A program made the position numbers and the translations under genes. From positions 1-64,000 of IMG/VR virus record IMGVR_UViG_3300008050_000036: 64,000 nucleotides of DNA; one strand, 5' to 3'. This document shows, piece by piece, positions 36,045 to 44,203 of this stretch. The stretch comes from a virus. Below the pieces are notes generated by a model. It did not search any database. It was given only the letters and a program-made list of their open reading frames with translations, and had not been told where the DNA came from. The first letter of the stretch is position 1. Each line of letters opens with the position of its first letter.

Positions 36045-37202
36045 TCAACTAAGGTCCCGTATCTTCCCGCTTGCTTTGAAAAAGGTGCAAGTCAATTCGC
36101 CCATTGTGTGAAACATTCCCATCTGACCAAGACGGTTAATACCGAAGGGGTCGCCGGTTTCAATACCTGATTCGTGGTAAAGTGTTGGTTTTGCGGTAGT
36201 GAACCATTGGTAGTCAGTATCTAAGAAGTAAAGACGGCTTGAACCACCGCTTTCTTTGTGAACATCTTTGGAGGGAATGATAGGCACACCGTTGTAGGTT
36301 GCTACCATGAATCCACCTTGAATGCCCGGAACTCCCTTTACGCCATTGACGCCGGGAACTACACGCTTCATCTCAACAAATCGTTGCTGAGGTTGTAATA
36401 ATTGCTGGATTGTTTCTAATGTGTCATATCCAGTTAAGATAACCTTTGGTTGGCCTCCTGCTTCCCATACACTGCGGAACATTCCGTCAAGCATATTAAG
36501 AGTAAGGGGGCGTTCTGCACCGGCTGTTCCTGCATCTACTTGGGCATCATACCATGAGGCTGAACCTGCGCTTCCACAGGTTAAATTATATATATCGTGG
36601 TCTGTTAATGCGCTAACATCACCAAAGGCTGCGGTTTCAACAAAGGATGAAGAAGTCACTCGGTCAAGAGATTCAAAGCCATTACCAGCAGGGGTGTCAA
36701 TATCTTCAAGAAGCATCTTGTTCACATGTTCTGTGTGGTGCTTTGCCATTTCCATCTTCATTACTGCTCTTGCATCACCAAGTCCATCATCTTTGTCAGC
36801 GAGGAACATTGCGGTTTCAGAAAGGTCAAATGTGTGAGCGATTGTCTTTGGCTTGGTGCTTACATGCTCAAAGGTAGGCTTACTGGTTTCAGGTAGGGTT
36901 GCGTTTTCACCAACACCGCCGCCTTTGTTAAAGTCAGGCTTTGCGGTAGTGACTCTCCAACCACTCTTTTCCCACGGTTTCTTAGGTAGGATTGAGAAGG
37001 CATTGAACTCTTGGTTCAACTGCGACCAAACTTTACGACCAAAGATTGCTTGGTATGTGCCGCTGGTGCTGCTCATTAAAGGTGCGTCTGCTTTCAAAAG
37101 GTCTGTCCCACTATAAGACCAAGCACCTTGTCCTGTGCCAGCCCCATAGTAAAGGCGTTCCATATCTTCAATCGTGCGTAAATATCCTGTGCTTCCACTC
37201 AT
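36045..37202 (-). CDS. Major capsid protein, HK97 fold
   Basis: Forms the icosahedral shell. A 385-residue protein directly downstream of the prohead protease. Features typical of the HK97-type capsid protein include an N-terminal arm, the helical stretch FGRKVWSQLNQEFNAFSILP, KKPWEKSGWRVTTA, the Gly-rich strand GGQPKVILTGYDTLETIQQ and the late loop MVATYNGVPIIPSKDV, which is the usual 'peripheral' motif of these proteins. Start ATG 37202 is behind AAGGAG; a TTG at 37211 is also in frame. The sequence ends in beta strands. Confident from gene order and these motifs. Confidence 0.85.
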   Translation of the reverse strand: MSGSTGYLRTIEDMERLYYGAGTGQGAWSYSGTDLLKADAPLMSSTSGTYQAIFGRKVWSQLNQEFNAFSILPKKPWEKSGWRVTTAKPDFNKGGGVGENATLPETSKPTFEHVSTKPKTIAHTFDLSETAMFLADKDDGLGDARAVMKMEMAKHHTEHVNKMLLEDIDTPAGNGFESLDRVTSSSFVETAAFGDVSALTDHDIYNLTCGSAGSASWYDAQVDAGTAGAERPLTLNMLDGMFRSVWEAGGQPKVILTGYDTLETIQQLLQPQQRFVEMKRVVPGVNGVKGVPGIQGGFMVATYNGVPIIPSKDVHKESGGSSRLYFLDTDYQWFTTAKPTLYHESGIETGDPFGINRLGQMGMFHTMGELTCTFFKASGKIRDLS

Positions 37203-37215
37203 TTTTTTCAACTCC

Positions 37216-38550
37216 TTATTGTGTTCCTCCGAACATGGCTCTTTGGCCTAATTCCTCAAGTGCTTTCCACCCATCAACTCCGTTGCCTAAAGCAGCGTAT
37301 TCTTCGTGGGTAGGAACTCTAATGTCGGTTTGTGCGGGAACTGCAACTGCTGACTTTTGAATCTCGGTGTTTTGTGTTTGGAGATTTGCTATTTCTGCTT
37401 TCAAAAGGTCAATTTGTCCTGAATAGTCTTGTGATTTCTGAATATCGAGTGCTTGTTGTGTTTCTGCTTCATAGCGGTCATGCCATTCTTTCTCAACAAG
37501 TGCTTTTACTGCTTCTTCATCACGGATTGCTGAGTATGCACCATATCCACGCTCAAGAGATTGTGGGCTTAGGTCAAGACCTTGCTTGATAACTTGTCTA
37601 TTACCACGGGCAGGGTGTTGATTCATACCGGCAACTTGGGGTTGCTTGATAACATATTTATTGGATTTGGCATTTGGTAGGCTTGGTGCGCTTGCGAGGG
37701 TAGCATCTTCGCCACTACCTACTAAGTCACCCTGTCCTCTATGCCCATAGCCATGTTCACCATCAACGCCAGCCATATATGCTTTACCAAGACCGAAGTG
37801 GTCCCGAAGTCCGTTTAGATTAACACCTTGTTGGTGTGCAAACTTCTCAAGGGTATCAATGTAGGCAACGGCGGCTTCTTCGCCCTTACTTATTTCTGTT
37901 TGTTGTATTTCTTGTGTTGGTTGCTCAACTGCGGGTTCGTTTGTTTCCATATGCTTGTTAATGCGAGATAGTGCATCTCGGATTTCAGTTAGGGTTTCTG
38001 CTTGTTCATTTGTCATATTATCCACTTCCATTTTTAATAGTGTATATCCTGATTCGGGGTTAATCCCCTTTTTACACAAAGTAATTTCATGCAACTCCAT
38101 ATCGGTTATTTCGCGGTGTGAGCCGTGTTCTTCCGTAGTCTTATTTACTCGGAACAAGGCTTGGCCTCCGATAGAAAATGCTCGCAATTCACCACTGCGA
38201 ATCTGTTTTTGCACTTCACGTGCTTTTTCAATATCATCTCTAATGCGGCATATAACAAAGAGTCCATGTTCATCAACATTTGATTTCCATACCCTGCCGT
38301 CTGAATCAGTAAAGGAGTCAAGAACCTCACCAACTTGAATACCGCTATGTGCTAATTGCACATTACGATAAGACTTGTTAGCCATAAAACCATTAAAGGC
38401 TTTCTTTAATGCAGATACAGGGATTCTATCTCCCTGCTTATCTACCATATCAACAGAAGCATACCCCGCTACTACAAGGTCTTTATCAGCGACAGACTTC
38501 AAAATAAAGTCTTGACCGATAGCCGACCATTGAGAGGTTGCGCTCGCCAT
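37216..38550 (-). CDS. Prohead maturation protease with scaffold-like C-terminus
   Basis: Cleaves capsid and scaffold proteins during maturation. The HK97 (U35-type) protease domain shows VVAGYASVDMVDKQGDRIP, H68 in QLAHSG, and S126 in LRAFSIGG (numbered from ATG 38550), matching the catalytic His-Ser pair. After about residue 150 the chain becomes coiled-coil and Q/E-rich (LTEIRDALSRINKHMETN, IDLLKAEIANLQTQNTEIQ), which fits a fused scaffold. It lies between the large ligase-like gene and the capsid gene. The start is uncertain: ATG 38586 (12 residues longer) overlaps the upstream stop, and neither start has a clear ribosome-binding site. Confidence 0.85.
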   Translation of the reverse strand: MASATSQWSAIGQDFILKSVADKDLVVAGYASVDMVDKQGDRIPVSALKKAFNGFMANKSYRNVQLAHSGIQVGEVLDSFTDSDGRVWKSNVDEHGLFVICRIRDDIEKAREVQKQIRSGELRAFSIGGQALFRVNKTTEEHGSHREITDMELHEITLCKKGINPESGYTLLKMEVDNMTNEQAETLTEIRDALSRINKHMETNEPAVEQPTQEIQQTEISKGEEAAVAYIDTLEKFAHQQGVNLNGLRDHFGLGKAYMAGVDGEHGYGHRGQGDLVGSGEDATLASAPSLPNAKSNKYVIKQPQVAGMNQHPARGNRQVIKQGLDLSPQSLERGYGAYSAIRDEEAVKALVEKEWHDRYEAETQQALDIQKSQDYSGQIDLLKAEIANLQTQNTEIQKSAVAVPAQTDIRVPTHEEYAALGNGVDGWKALEELGQRAMFGGTQ

Positions 38551-38578
38551 TAAACTGCTTGACTTAGTGTTATGGTAT

Positions 38579-41500
38579 TTAAGCATTGGGCGGTTGAGGG
38601 GGCAAAGAAGCGGGGATAGGCACTTCTTCTTCTTCTTCAAGAGGAACATTTACATTTGCTTCTTTTTCAGCCTCATGTTTTGTTTTTTGAGGGTATCTAA
38701 GAATAGCGGCCGGTCCTTCTACTTCTAATTCCCCTTCAATTTCTTCCCCTGCATCATCAGTAGTCTGTAATGTAATGTGTAATGGTTGTTTAGGCATATC
38801 GCCTTCTTCTGATTGGTAAGGGTCATAAAATGGGGTGGCTTCTTCATCAACCAATTCAGTAGGACCTCTTGGTGCATTATGAGCATCCATCATACCTGAC
38901 CAGCCCCCACCAGTCATAGCCCCTACTGCAATTGCAGAACTAATTGCCTTTTCTTCAATCATTTCATCGTCAAGTGCTTCATTAACAGACCATTTACCAC
39001 CTTCGGTTTGTTCTAAACCATATTCGCCTCCAAAGTCATTAACCATACTACTTGTTAATCCCTTAACTTTTGTTTTCAATTCAGATAGGGTCAGGGCCTC
39101 ATCATTATCCATAAGGTGTTGCTTGGCCTCAGTCAATTTTTCTTGAGAAGCACTACCTTCACCACTTGGCTCTAATAATGAGGCTTTAGTGAATAATAGG
39201 GTATTCAACGTGGGTATCGTTGGAGGATAGGGGGTAATCTCCTTAATATCATATTTACAAAGGTGGGCTGCTACTGGACCCCACAATTCGAATTGATGTT
39301 CAGCGTGGCGACCTAATGGGTTATTTGGTTTGATTGATTTAAGAGTTAATGTTGAACCATCCCACTCACTATTTACCACAACTGGTGAAGGGTGTCCTGT
39401 GTATTCTAATATCACACTACCGTTCCTACGGCTTACATGGGGTATAAGCCCCTTTGTAATATCATCACCATTTACAGTATATAATATCCATTTGTGGTGA
39501 ACTTCTTTACCTTTCATAAATGTAGAGGTAGCATCTCGCAACCACACATCACCTTTGATACTATCAATACTTTTCTTTAGCCCGTCTTGGTCCGTGAACT
39601 TACAATTAGCGGGCATAGGGAATGATACCCCTTCATCTGTTTCATACATTGTTCGCAAAAGATTTAACCTATCTTCAAGCATTTCCATGTGTATATCTTC
39701 ATCCTTATGCACTAATAGGTCAATAGCCCTAAACTTTTTGCCTTTTAATACCCCATCAAAAGTGCAATTACCTTCTTGTTCTCTAATGCCTTTCTTTACA
39801 ATATCCGGTAATTTTATTTTGCGCCCTTCTTTGTTAATACCTTTTACTTCATTACCTTTCTTAGAAATAATAACTCTCTTGCCTTCAGGCTTTTCCTGAA
39901 TAACCCAATTACCACTAAAGCCCTTTAAGTCGCCTATATCATGTAAATCATAGATTGTGTGCGCTGGATTGATTACCTTTCGAAAAATACCAGTAGGTTC
40001 ATAATCGTCTGATTTCCATATATCCCCACTAACTATTGGTGCATGGCCTTCATCATTTGTCACAAACAATGCTGGTATATTGTTTTGTTTGGGGGTGGTA
40101 GGATAAGGCAAAATTGTAGGATTTACCATATTTACATGTCCTTCATGGGCGGTTCTTTGTAGAGTATCAAACGATTTATCCTTTATGTCAAAACGCACAT
40201 TACCACCTTTACGGTCATAATTCCAAGCAAGGGTGGTGGGCATTTTATGGCCCCAAGCATCTTTATCGCCGGTTAGATAGACTGGTGGGGTTGTTGCTTT
40301 TGAAGTAGGGTGAACTGGACCAATAGGCACATGTTGTTGATTCAAGCCCCCCGCCAACACGCTTGGGGCTATTGACTTTAATTTCTCATGCCCATTACGC
40401 ATCAACTGGTAATTAGCGGCTTGGGCTAATTGTTGTATATTGCCTCTCGCTACTGTGACTCCCCTTACATCAGAAGGGTGAGCATTAAACAAATCCGGAT
40501 TATCCTTAGTCAAAGCAATAGCCATTTCTTGCATTACTTTGCCGAGGTTTTCATCGGTCTTTTCATAATGGTCGTTGTGATAAGCGTGGTATTGTTCATC
40601 TCCGGGGTGGCGTTCTTGGCTCATACCATTACGAGGCATCCCCATATCACTATGGGCAGATACAATACGACCTAATGGTTGAGTAATAAGTGCCTCCGAG
40701 GGAATAATCATCCGTTTGCCACTACCTTCAACTTCCGAAGGGTGTAAATGATGATGATTAGATACTGACCCCCAAAGACCCCTACGAGCATTAAATGATT
40801 TAACGCGTGGGTGTTCAGACCCTACCTCCCATCCAGTAGCAATTGCAGAACGATGAGGGTGTCCTTTCATTGATTCGTGGTTAGCGGTTTCGGGGAAGTA
40901 TGATGAACCGCTACTGTGGTAAGCATCTTCACTATCATTTAATGGGTGGTTTTCATTTTTTAAGAAGTCCAGCATATCGTTGCCTACCCACCCATCAAAA
41001 GCATCGGGGTATGATTGCTTCATTACAGAAATGAGAGAATCGTGCCCACGCCCTACACCTCCCCAATACTGAAAGGGATTCCACCAATGGTGGGTATGAG
41101 AAGGCGCAATACCTCCATTTTCTTCAACAAAGGGCGATTTGAAATGTTTTAGGTCGCTATTCATATCATCTGCCGATACCGGACCATGACGGTCTGATGC
41201 CCTTTGCCACCAACGGGCAATAGGTAAGAATCGCTCAAAGTAATTGCGTTTTGCTCGCCCCCAAGACATACCAGTAGCGGCGGGCATATCGTTAATTATT
41301 TTCTTTGCGGCGGGGCTATTAGGTGATTCGGTTTGACCTAATTTACGCAACATTCCCATAAATGCTTCATTTTGGTCAGGGGATTGCCATTCTGTCCCAA
41401 AAAGATATGAAAGCATACCTAAGTTATTCCATTCCTTCTTTTTTACATCAATATATTCATCATCCGAAATAAATGAGTGACGGGTTTCTTTGTCATTTTT

Positions 41501-42055
41501 ATACAATTGGTGTTGTGATTCGTGGGGTCGCCCCATTATATCTTCATAGGTTTGTGGTAAAACACCCATCTTTTCTGCTTCTTGCATGGTTTGTAGTATT
41601 GTTTTTCCTTCTTCATCTTCTTCAATTAGATGTAATAAATGGTTAATAAATGCAGGTTCGCCCCATTGTGCGCCATGAAGTAGGGGGCAAGTAGGCAATT
41701 CCCATGAAAAGGGGTGTCTTTTACCAAAGGGGTTTTCTTTATGTGGCTGCGGCCAATCTTGAGTATAAGAAGTAGAGAACTTGCGCTGATTACTCATATA
41801 ATCGTCATATGCTTCAGGTAATTTGATATTTGTTATGAATGAGGGTTTATTGAGGTCATTCATACGATATTGGGGTTTTTGTTGGATGATTGAAGGTAAT
41901 GCGCTCATTAGTGCGGCATCTTCTTTGAGTAATGGCTCATCAGGTCCATAAAACTCTTTGACCGCTTTTAAGAACTTATCTGCATCAACTGGTAAATTAC
42001 CAACTAATGCTACTGCGGTATCTGTCCTAATGCGAATGAACTCTTGGTTATCCAT
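38579..42055 (-). CDS. Large head-module protein with DNA-ligase-like nucleotidyltransferase domain
   Basis: A 1158-residue protein between portal and protease genes. Residues 1-700 are His/Trp/Pro-rich with no recognised domain. From about residue 705 an ATP-dependent-ligase-like domain appears: WVIQEKPEGKRVII carries the motif I lysine (KPEGKR for KxDGxR; K722 from ATG 42055). FDGVLKGKKFRAIDLL matches motif III, MEMLEDRLNLLRTM the R-xxx-L helix, and GDVWLRD with HHKWILY stand for motifs IV and V. Motif III has V for the usual E and motif IV lacks E, so catalysis is doubtful. The C-terminus is acidic and A/P/E-rich. ATG 42055 follows AAGGGGGC. It may act in capsid assembly, or carry out nucleotidyl transfer in the virion. 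Confidence 0.6.
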   Translation of the reverse strand: MDNQEFIRIRTDTAVALVGNLPVDADKFLKAVKEFYGPDEPLLKEDAALMSALPSIIQQKPQYRMNDLNKPSFITNIKLPEAYDDYMSNQRKFSTSYTQDWPQPHKENPFGKRHPFSWELPTCPLLHGAQWGEPAFINHLLHLIEEDEEGKTILQTMQEAEKMGVLPQTYEDIMGRPHESQHQLYKNDKETRHSFISDDEYIDVKKKEWNNLGMLSYLFGTEWQSPDQNEAFMGMLRKLGQTESPNSPAAKKIINDMPAATGMSWGRAKRNYFERFLPIARWWQRASDRHGPVSADDMNSDLKHFKSPFVEENGGIAPSHTHHWWNPFQYWGGVGRGHDSLISVMKQSYPDAFDGWVGNDMLDFLKNENHPLNDSEDAYHSSGSSYFPETANHESMKGHPHRSAIATGWEVGSEHPRVKSFNARRGLWGSVSNHHHLHPSEVEGSGKRMIIPSEALITQPLGRIVSAHSDMGMPRNGMSQERHPGDEQYHAYHNDHYEKTDENLGKVMQEMAIALTKDNPDLFNAHPSDVRGVTVARGNIQQLAQAANYQLMRNGHEKLKSIAPSVLAGGLNQQHVPIGPVHPTSKATTPPVYLTGDKDAWGHKMPTTLAWNYDRKGGNVRFDIKDKSFDTLQRTAHEGHVNMVNPTILPYPTTPKQNNIPALFVTNDEGHAPIVSGDIWKSDDYEPTGIFRKVINPAHTIYDLHDIGDLKGFSGNWVIQEKPEGKRVIISKKGNEVKGINKEGRKIKLPDIVKKGIREQEGNCTFDGVLKGKKFRAIDLLVHKDEDIHMEMLEDRLNLLRTMYETDEGVSFPMPANCKFTDQDGLKKSIDSIKGDVWLRDATSTFMKGKEVHHKWILYTVNGDDITKGLIPHVSRRNGSVILEYTGHPSPVVVNSEWDGSTLTLKSIKPNNPLGRHAEHQFELWGPVAAHLCKYDIKEITPYPPTIPTLNTLLFTKASLLEPSGEGSASQEKLTEAKQHLMDNDEALTLSELKTKVKGLTSSMVNDFGGEYGLEQTEGGKWSVNEALDDEMIEEKAISSAIAVGAMTGGGWSGMMDAHNAPRGPTELVDEEATPFYDPYQSEEGDMPKQPLHITLQTTDDAGEEIEGELEVEGPAAILRYPQKTKHEAEKEANVNVPLEEEEEVPIPASLPPQPPNA

Positions 42056-42068
42056 TTTTTTAGCCCCC

Positions 42069-42824
42069 TTATTGGAGGCGTTTCGCAACCTTTTCTATTA
42101 GGTCGGCTATTTCATCCACAATGCCCGGATTACCATAACCGCCCGCCTTCTTCAATTGTGTTAATGATTCTTCGATTGGTGCTTTATTCCAATTGCCAAG
42201 TGAACGGTTGCCCCCATCAATGAGGTGCATATGTAGGCTGCTGCCTTTTTCATCATATCCTGTTTGCGATACAGAAGGGATTTGGGCTTTTTCACTAATG
42301 AATGACCTTTTGGGTGCTTCGGTTTTATAATCAGGCACTACTTGATTTGTGCTATAATTAACTGCTTGTATCGGAGTGCCGCCGCTATGGTCTTGAAATG
42401 TAGGAACGGAATTATCAATTGAACCTTCTTGTTCATATTTAGCAAAAATACCTTTGGTTTCAAGGAACTCGGTTGTCTTATCTATACATGCACATTTCCC
42501 TTTTTTTGTTTTAGTGCTATTACAATCAGCACAATCATTAAGCAGACCATCACCAAACATGCCGCCTGAGTAGCAATAAGAACAATTGGGTTGGCCGCAT
42601 GGTTTTGCTATTGTGCAATTTTTTCCCTGTGCCTTTTCCATATCCTTCTTGGGCTTGTTATGCTTCTGCTTCTTGGATTTAGGCAACTTAGGTAATTTTT
42701 CATCACCACGATTTGGTTTGAAGTCAGATGTTTCGGCACAACCGAGGTTCTTTTCAATTGATTTAACAAGTATGAGCAATTCTCCTTCAGGGGTCGCCAG
42801 TGGGTCTTTCCATGTTGGTTGCAT
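42069..42824 (-). CDS. Cys-rich protein of unknown function
   Basis: A 251-residue protein. A lysine-rich segment (KLPKLPKSKKQKHNKPKKD) precedes a cluster of about ten cysteines, CTIAKPCGQPNCSYC then CADC and CAC, which look like two zinc-binding or metal clusters. The C-terminal 80 residues, with LHMHLIDGGNR and a final coiled helix (IVDEIADLIEKVAKRL), lack cysteines. Start ATG 42824 follows GGTGA; an in-frame GTG at 42833 is less likely. It lies in the head module; function unknown. Confidence 0.55.
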   Translation of the reverse strand: MQPTWKDPLATPEGELLILVKSIEKNLGCAETSDFKPNRGDEKLPKLPKSKKQKHNKPKKDMEKAQGKNCTIAKPCGQPNCSYCYSGGMFGDGLLNDCADCNSTKTKKGKCACIDKTTEFLETKGIFAKYEQEGSIDNSVPTFQDHSGGTPIQAVNYSTNQVVPDYKTEAPKRSFISEKAQIPSVSQTGYDEKGSSLHMHLIDGGNRSLGNWNKAPIEESLTQLKKAGGYGNPGIVDEIADLIEKVAKRLQ

Positions 42825-42829
42825 ATTAT

Positions 42830-43180
42830 TCACCTATATCGTTGTGCTGATGGTGAAGAAGGGGCAGGTAATTCTGCTTCCATCTTTCGCCATTCTTCTA
42901 ATTCTTGTTGGTGGTCGCTTTTAGCAAGCATATCACTATTGAAACCAAATACCTGTTCATCGTTTTGGTCGCGGTGTAGTGGGTCAAATGTTTCATCAGC
43001 CAATGGTGTGACCGCCCTTAACCACCCTGCCTTTTTCATCATTGTTTCAGGGTCATCAACTGCTTTGAGTAATGATGTATTATGTGATTCTAATGTTTCA
43101 ATGCGCTTCCGAAGGGTGCGAATCTCCCCTACCATTTCTTTGAGAAGGTCTGCCGTTGCTTGCCCAATATCACCAGTCAT
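42830..43180 (-). CDS. Coiled-coil protein, hypothetical
   Basis: A 116-residue protein with a clear N-terminal coiled coil (LLKEMVGEIRTLRKRIETLE, residues 12-40). The C-terminal half is charged with a final P/S-rich tail (APSSPSAQRYR). Good ribosome-binding site GGGGGAATG before ATG 43180. Its place between portal and protease suggests a small scaffold or head-assembly factor; family not recognised. Confidence 0.6.
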   Translation of the reverse strand: MTGDIGQATADLLKEMVGEIRTLRKRIETLESHNTSLLKAVDDPETMMKKAGWLRAVTPLADETFDPLHRDQNDEQVFGFNSDMLAKSDHQQELEEWRKMEAELPAPSSPSAQRYR

Positions 43181-43181
43181 A

Positions 43182-43766
43182 TTACATTCCCCCCATTCCC
43201 ATTGGACCGGGCATAGGCATTCCGCCCGGAGGCATACCCGCTGGTCCGGCTTGCGGCATATTCATCAATGCGCCTAAATCTATTCCGGGAGGCAAACCCC
43301 CGCCCATTCCGGGTTGGTGATTTACCATCGAAGCGTCTTTATGTGCGATAACTGTTAGTATGTTTCTTGCATCTTCAAGCACACTTCTAAAAGCCATAAG
43401 AGATTCACTGTGAGCCATTACTGCATCACTATCAAGTCCTTCGGTGTATTTGCTTTGCCCAATAGTGCCGATGTGTGCGGTTATGTCTGTCGCAAGGTCA
43501 GTCATTCTTTGTTCCCAATCGGCCAAAGCCTCTTTATTATTAGGATATACTTTACCACTGGTAAGTGCATCCAAATCTTCAGGCATTGGTTCGCTTGGCA
43601 TCATGGGCGGTGGTGGTGCTGGTGAAGAAGTAGGTGGTGATACTGCGGAAGGATTAGGCACTGTTTGACTAACGCCCCCTGCCCCTGCATCTTGTTTTTG
43701 TAATAGAGAAGCCCCAAAGTCTAATACTTTCATGCGGTCAGCAATAGAAGGATTAGCACGATAAGC
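43182..43766 (-). CDS. Hypothetical protein with Pro/Gly/Met-rich tail
   Basis: A 194-residue protein. Residues 30-60 are a P/S/A linker, the middle is helical (DWEQRMTDLATDITAHIGTI, LMAFRSVLEDARNILTVI), and the C-terminus is a P/G/M-rich tail (PPGGMPMPGPMGMGGM). ATG 43766 follows GGAGTGATT; a longer frame from 43796 overlaps the upstream gene. It sits in the head module, with no family recognised. The helical core may be four-helix-like, in line with assembly or scaffold-type small proteins. Confidence 0.5.
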   Translation of the reverse strand, partial: AYRANPSIADRMKVLDFGASLLQKQDAGAGGVSQTVPNPSAVSPPTSSPAPPPPMMPSEPMPEDLDALTSGKVYPNNKEALADWEQRMTDLATDITAHIGTIGQSKYTEGLDSDAVMAHSESLMAFRSVLEDARNILTVIAHKDASMVNHQPGMGGGLPPGIDLGALMNMPQAGPAGMPPGGMPMPGPMGMGGM

Positions 43767-43774
43767 CATTAAAA

Positions 43775-44203
43775 TCACTCCGTTTGTGGTCGCCAAATGT
43801 TAGATGAGCGACCCATACGCGATACACCAAGAACTACTGCCCCTTCTGACCCGTCATAATCGCTGGTTGTTTCTTTGTGAATACCTATATTGCCAAGAGG
43901 TTGTCCCTCTCCTTGAATTACATTTTCATCACTTTTTGCGATAGCAGCAGAAGCCTCCATTGATTTAACGAGGTTTAAGTCGCGCTCAAGGATTTCTAAT
44001 GCGTTTTTGGCTTCTGTAATATGTTTCGCTACATCATCACTATTGTTATGTGCAATAGCAATTTGCATGGCCTCCATACTCGCCAAAGCCCTACGAGCCA
44101 TTGGGTCCATTTTCTTTATCAATCCAAAATCAAGGAAGCCTTCTACCATCTCAACCATATACTCCCAAAGCGCACTATTTAATGAAGGTTGCCTCTTAAT
44201 CAA
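43775..44203 (-). CDS. Hypothetical helical protein after the portal gene
   Basis: A mainly helical protein of up to 142 residues (ARRALASMEAMQIAIAHNNS, KHITEAKNALEILERDLNLV) ending in a charged tail that contains RMGRSSNIWRP. The only codon at the front is TTG 44203, overlapping the portal stop; ATG 44155, with GGGAGT just upstream, is an alternative that removes 16 residues. Position immediately after the portal suggests a portal-associated or scaffold-like role, without direct evidence. Confidence 0.5.
   Translation of the reverse strand: MIKRQPSLNSALWEYMVEMVEGFLDFGLIKKMDPMARRALASMEAMQIAIAHNNSDDVAKHITEAKNALEILERDLNLVKSMEASAAIAKSDENVIQGEGQPLGNIGIHKETTSDYDGSEGAVVLGVSRMGRSSNIWRPQTE

Noticed and set aside
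38145-38550. Longer protease start at 38649
   Set aside because: It would overlap the upstream gene by 70 bases with a lysine/cysteine-rich segment unrelated to the protease family; starts at 38586 or 38550 fit better.
42069-42824. Interpretation of the Cys-rich head gene as a ferredoxin
   Set aside because: The cysteine spacing (CTIAKPCGQPNCSYC, CADC) does not match the CxxCxxCxxxCP pattern; zinc-type binding is more likely.
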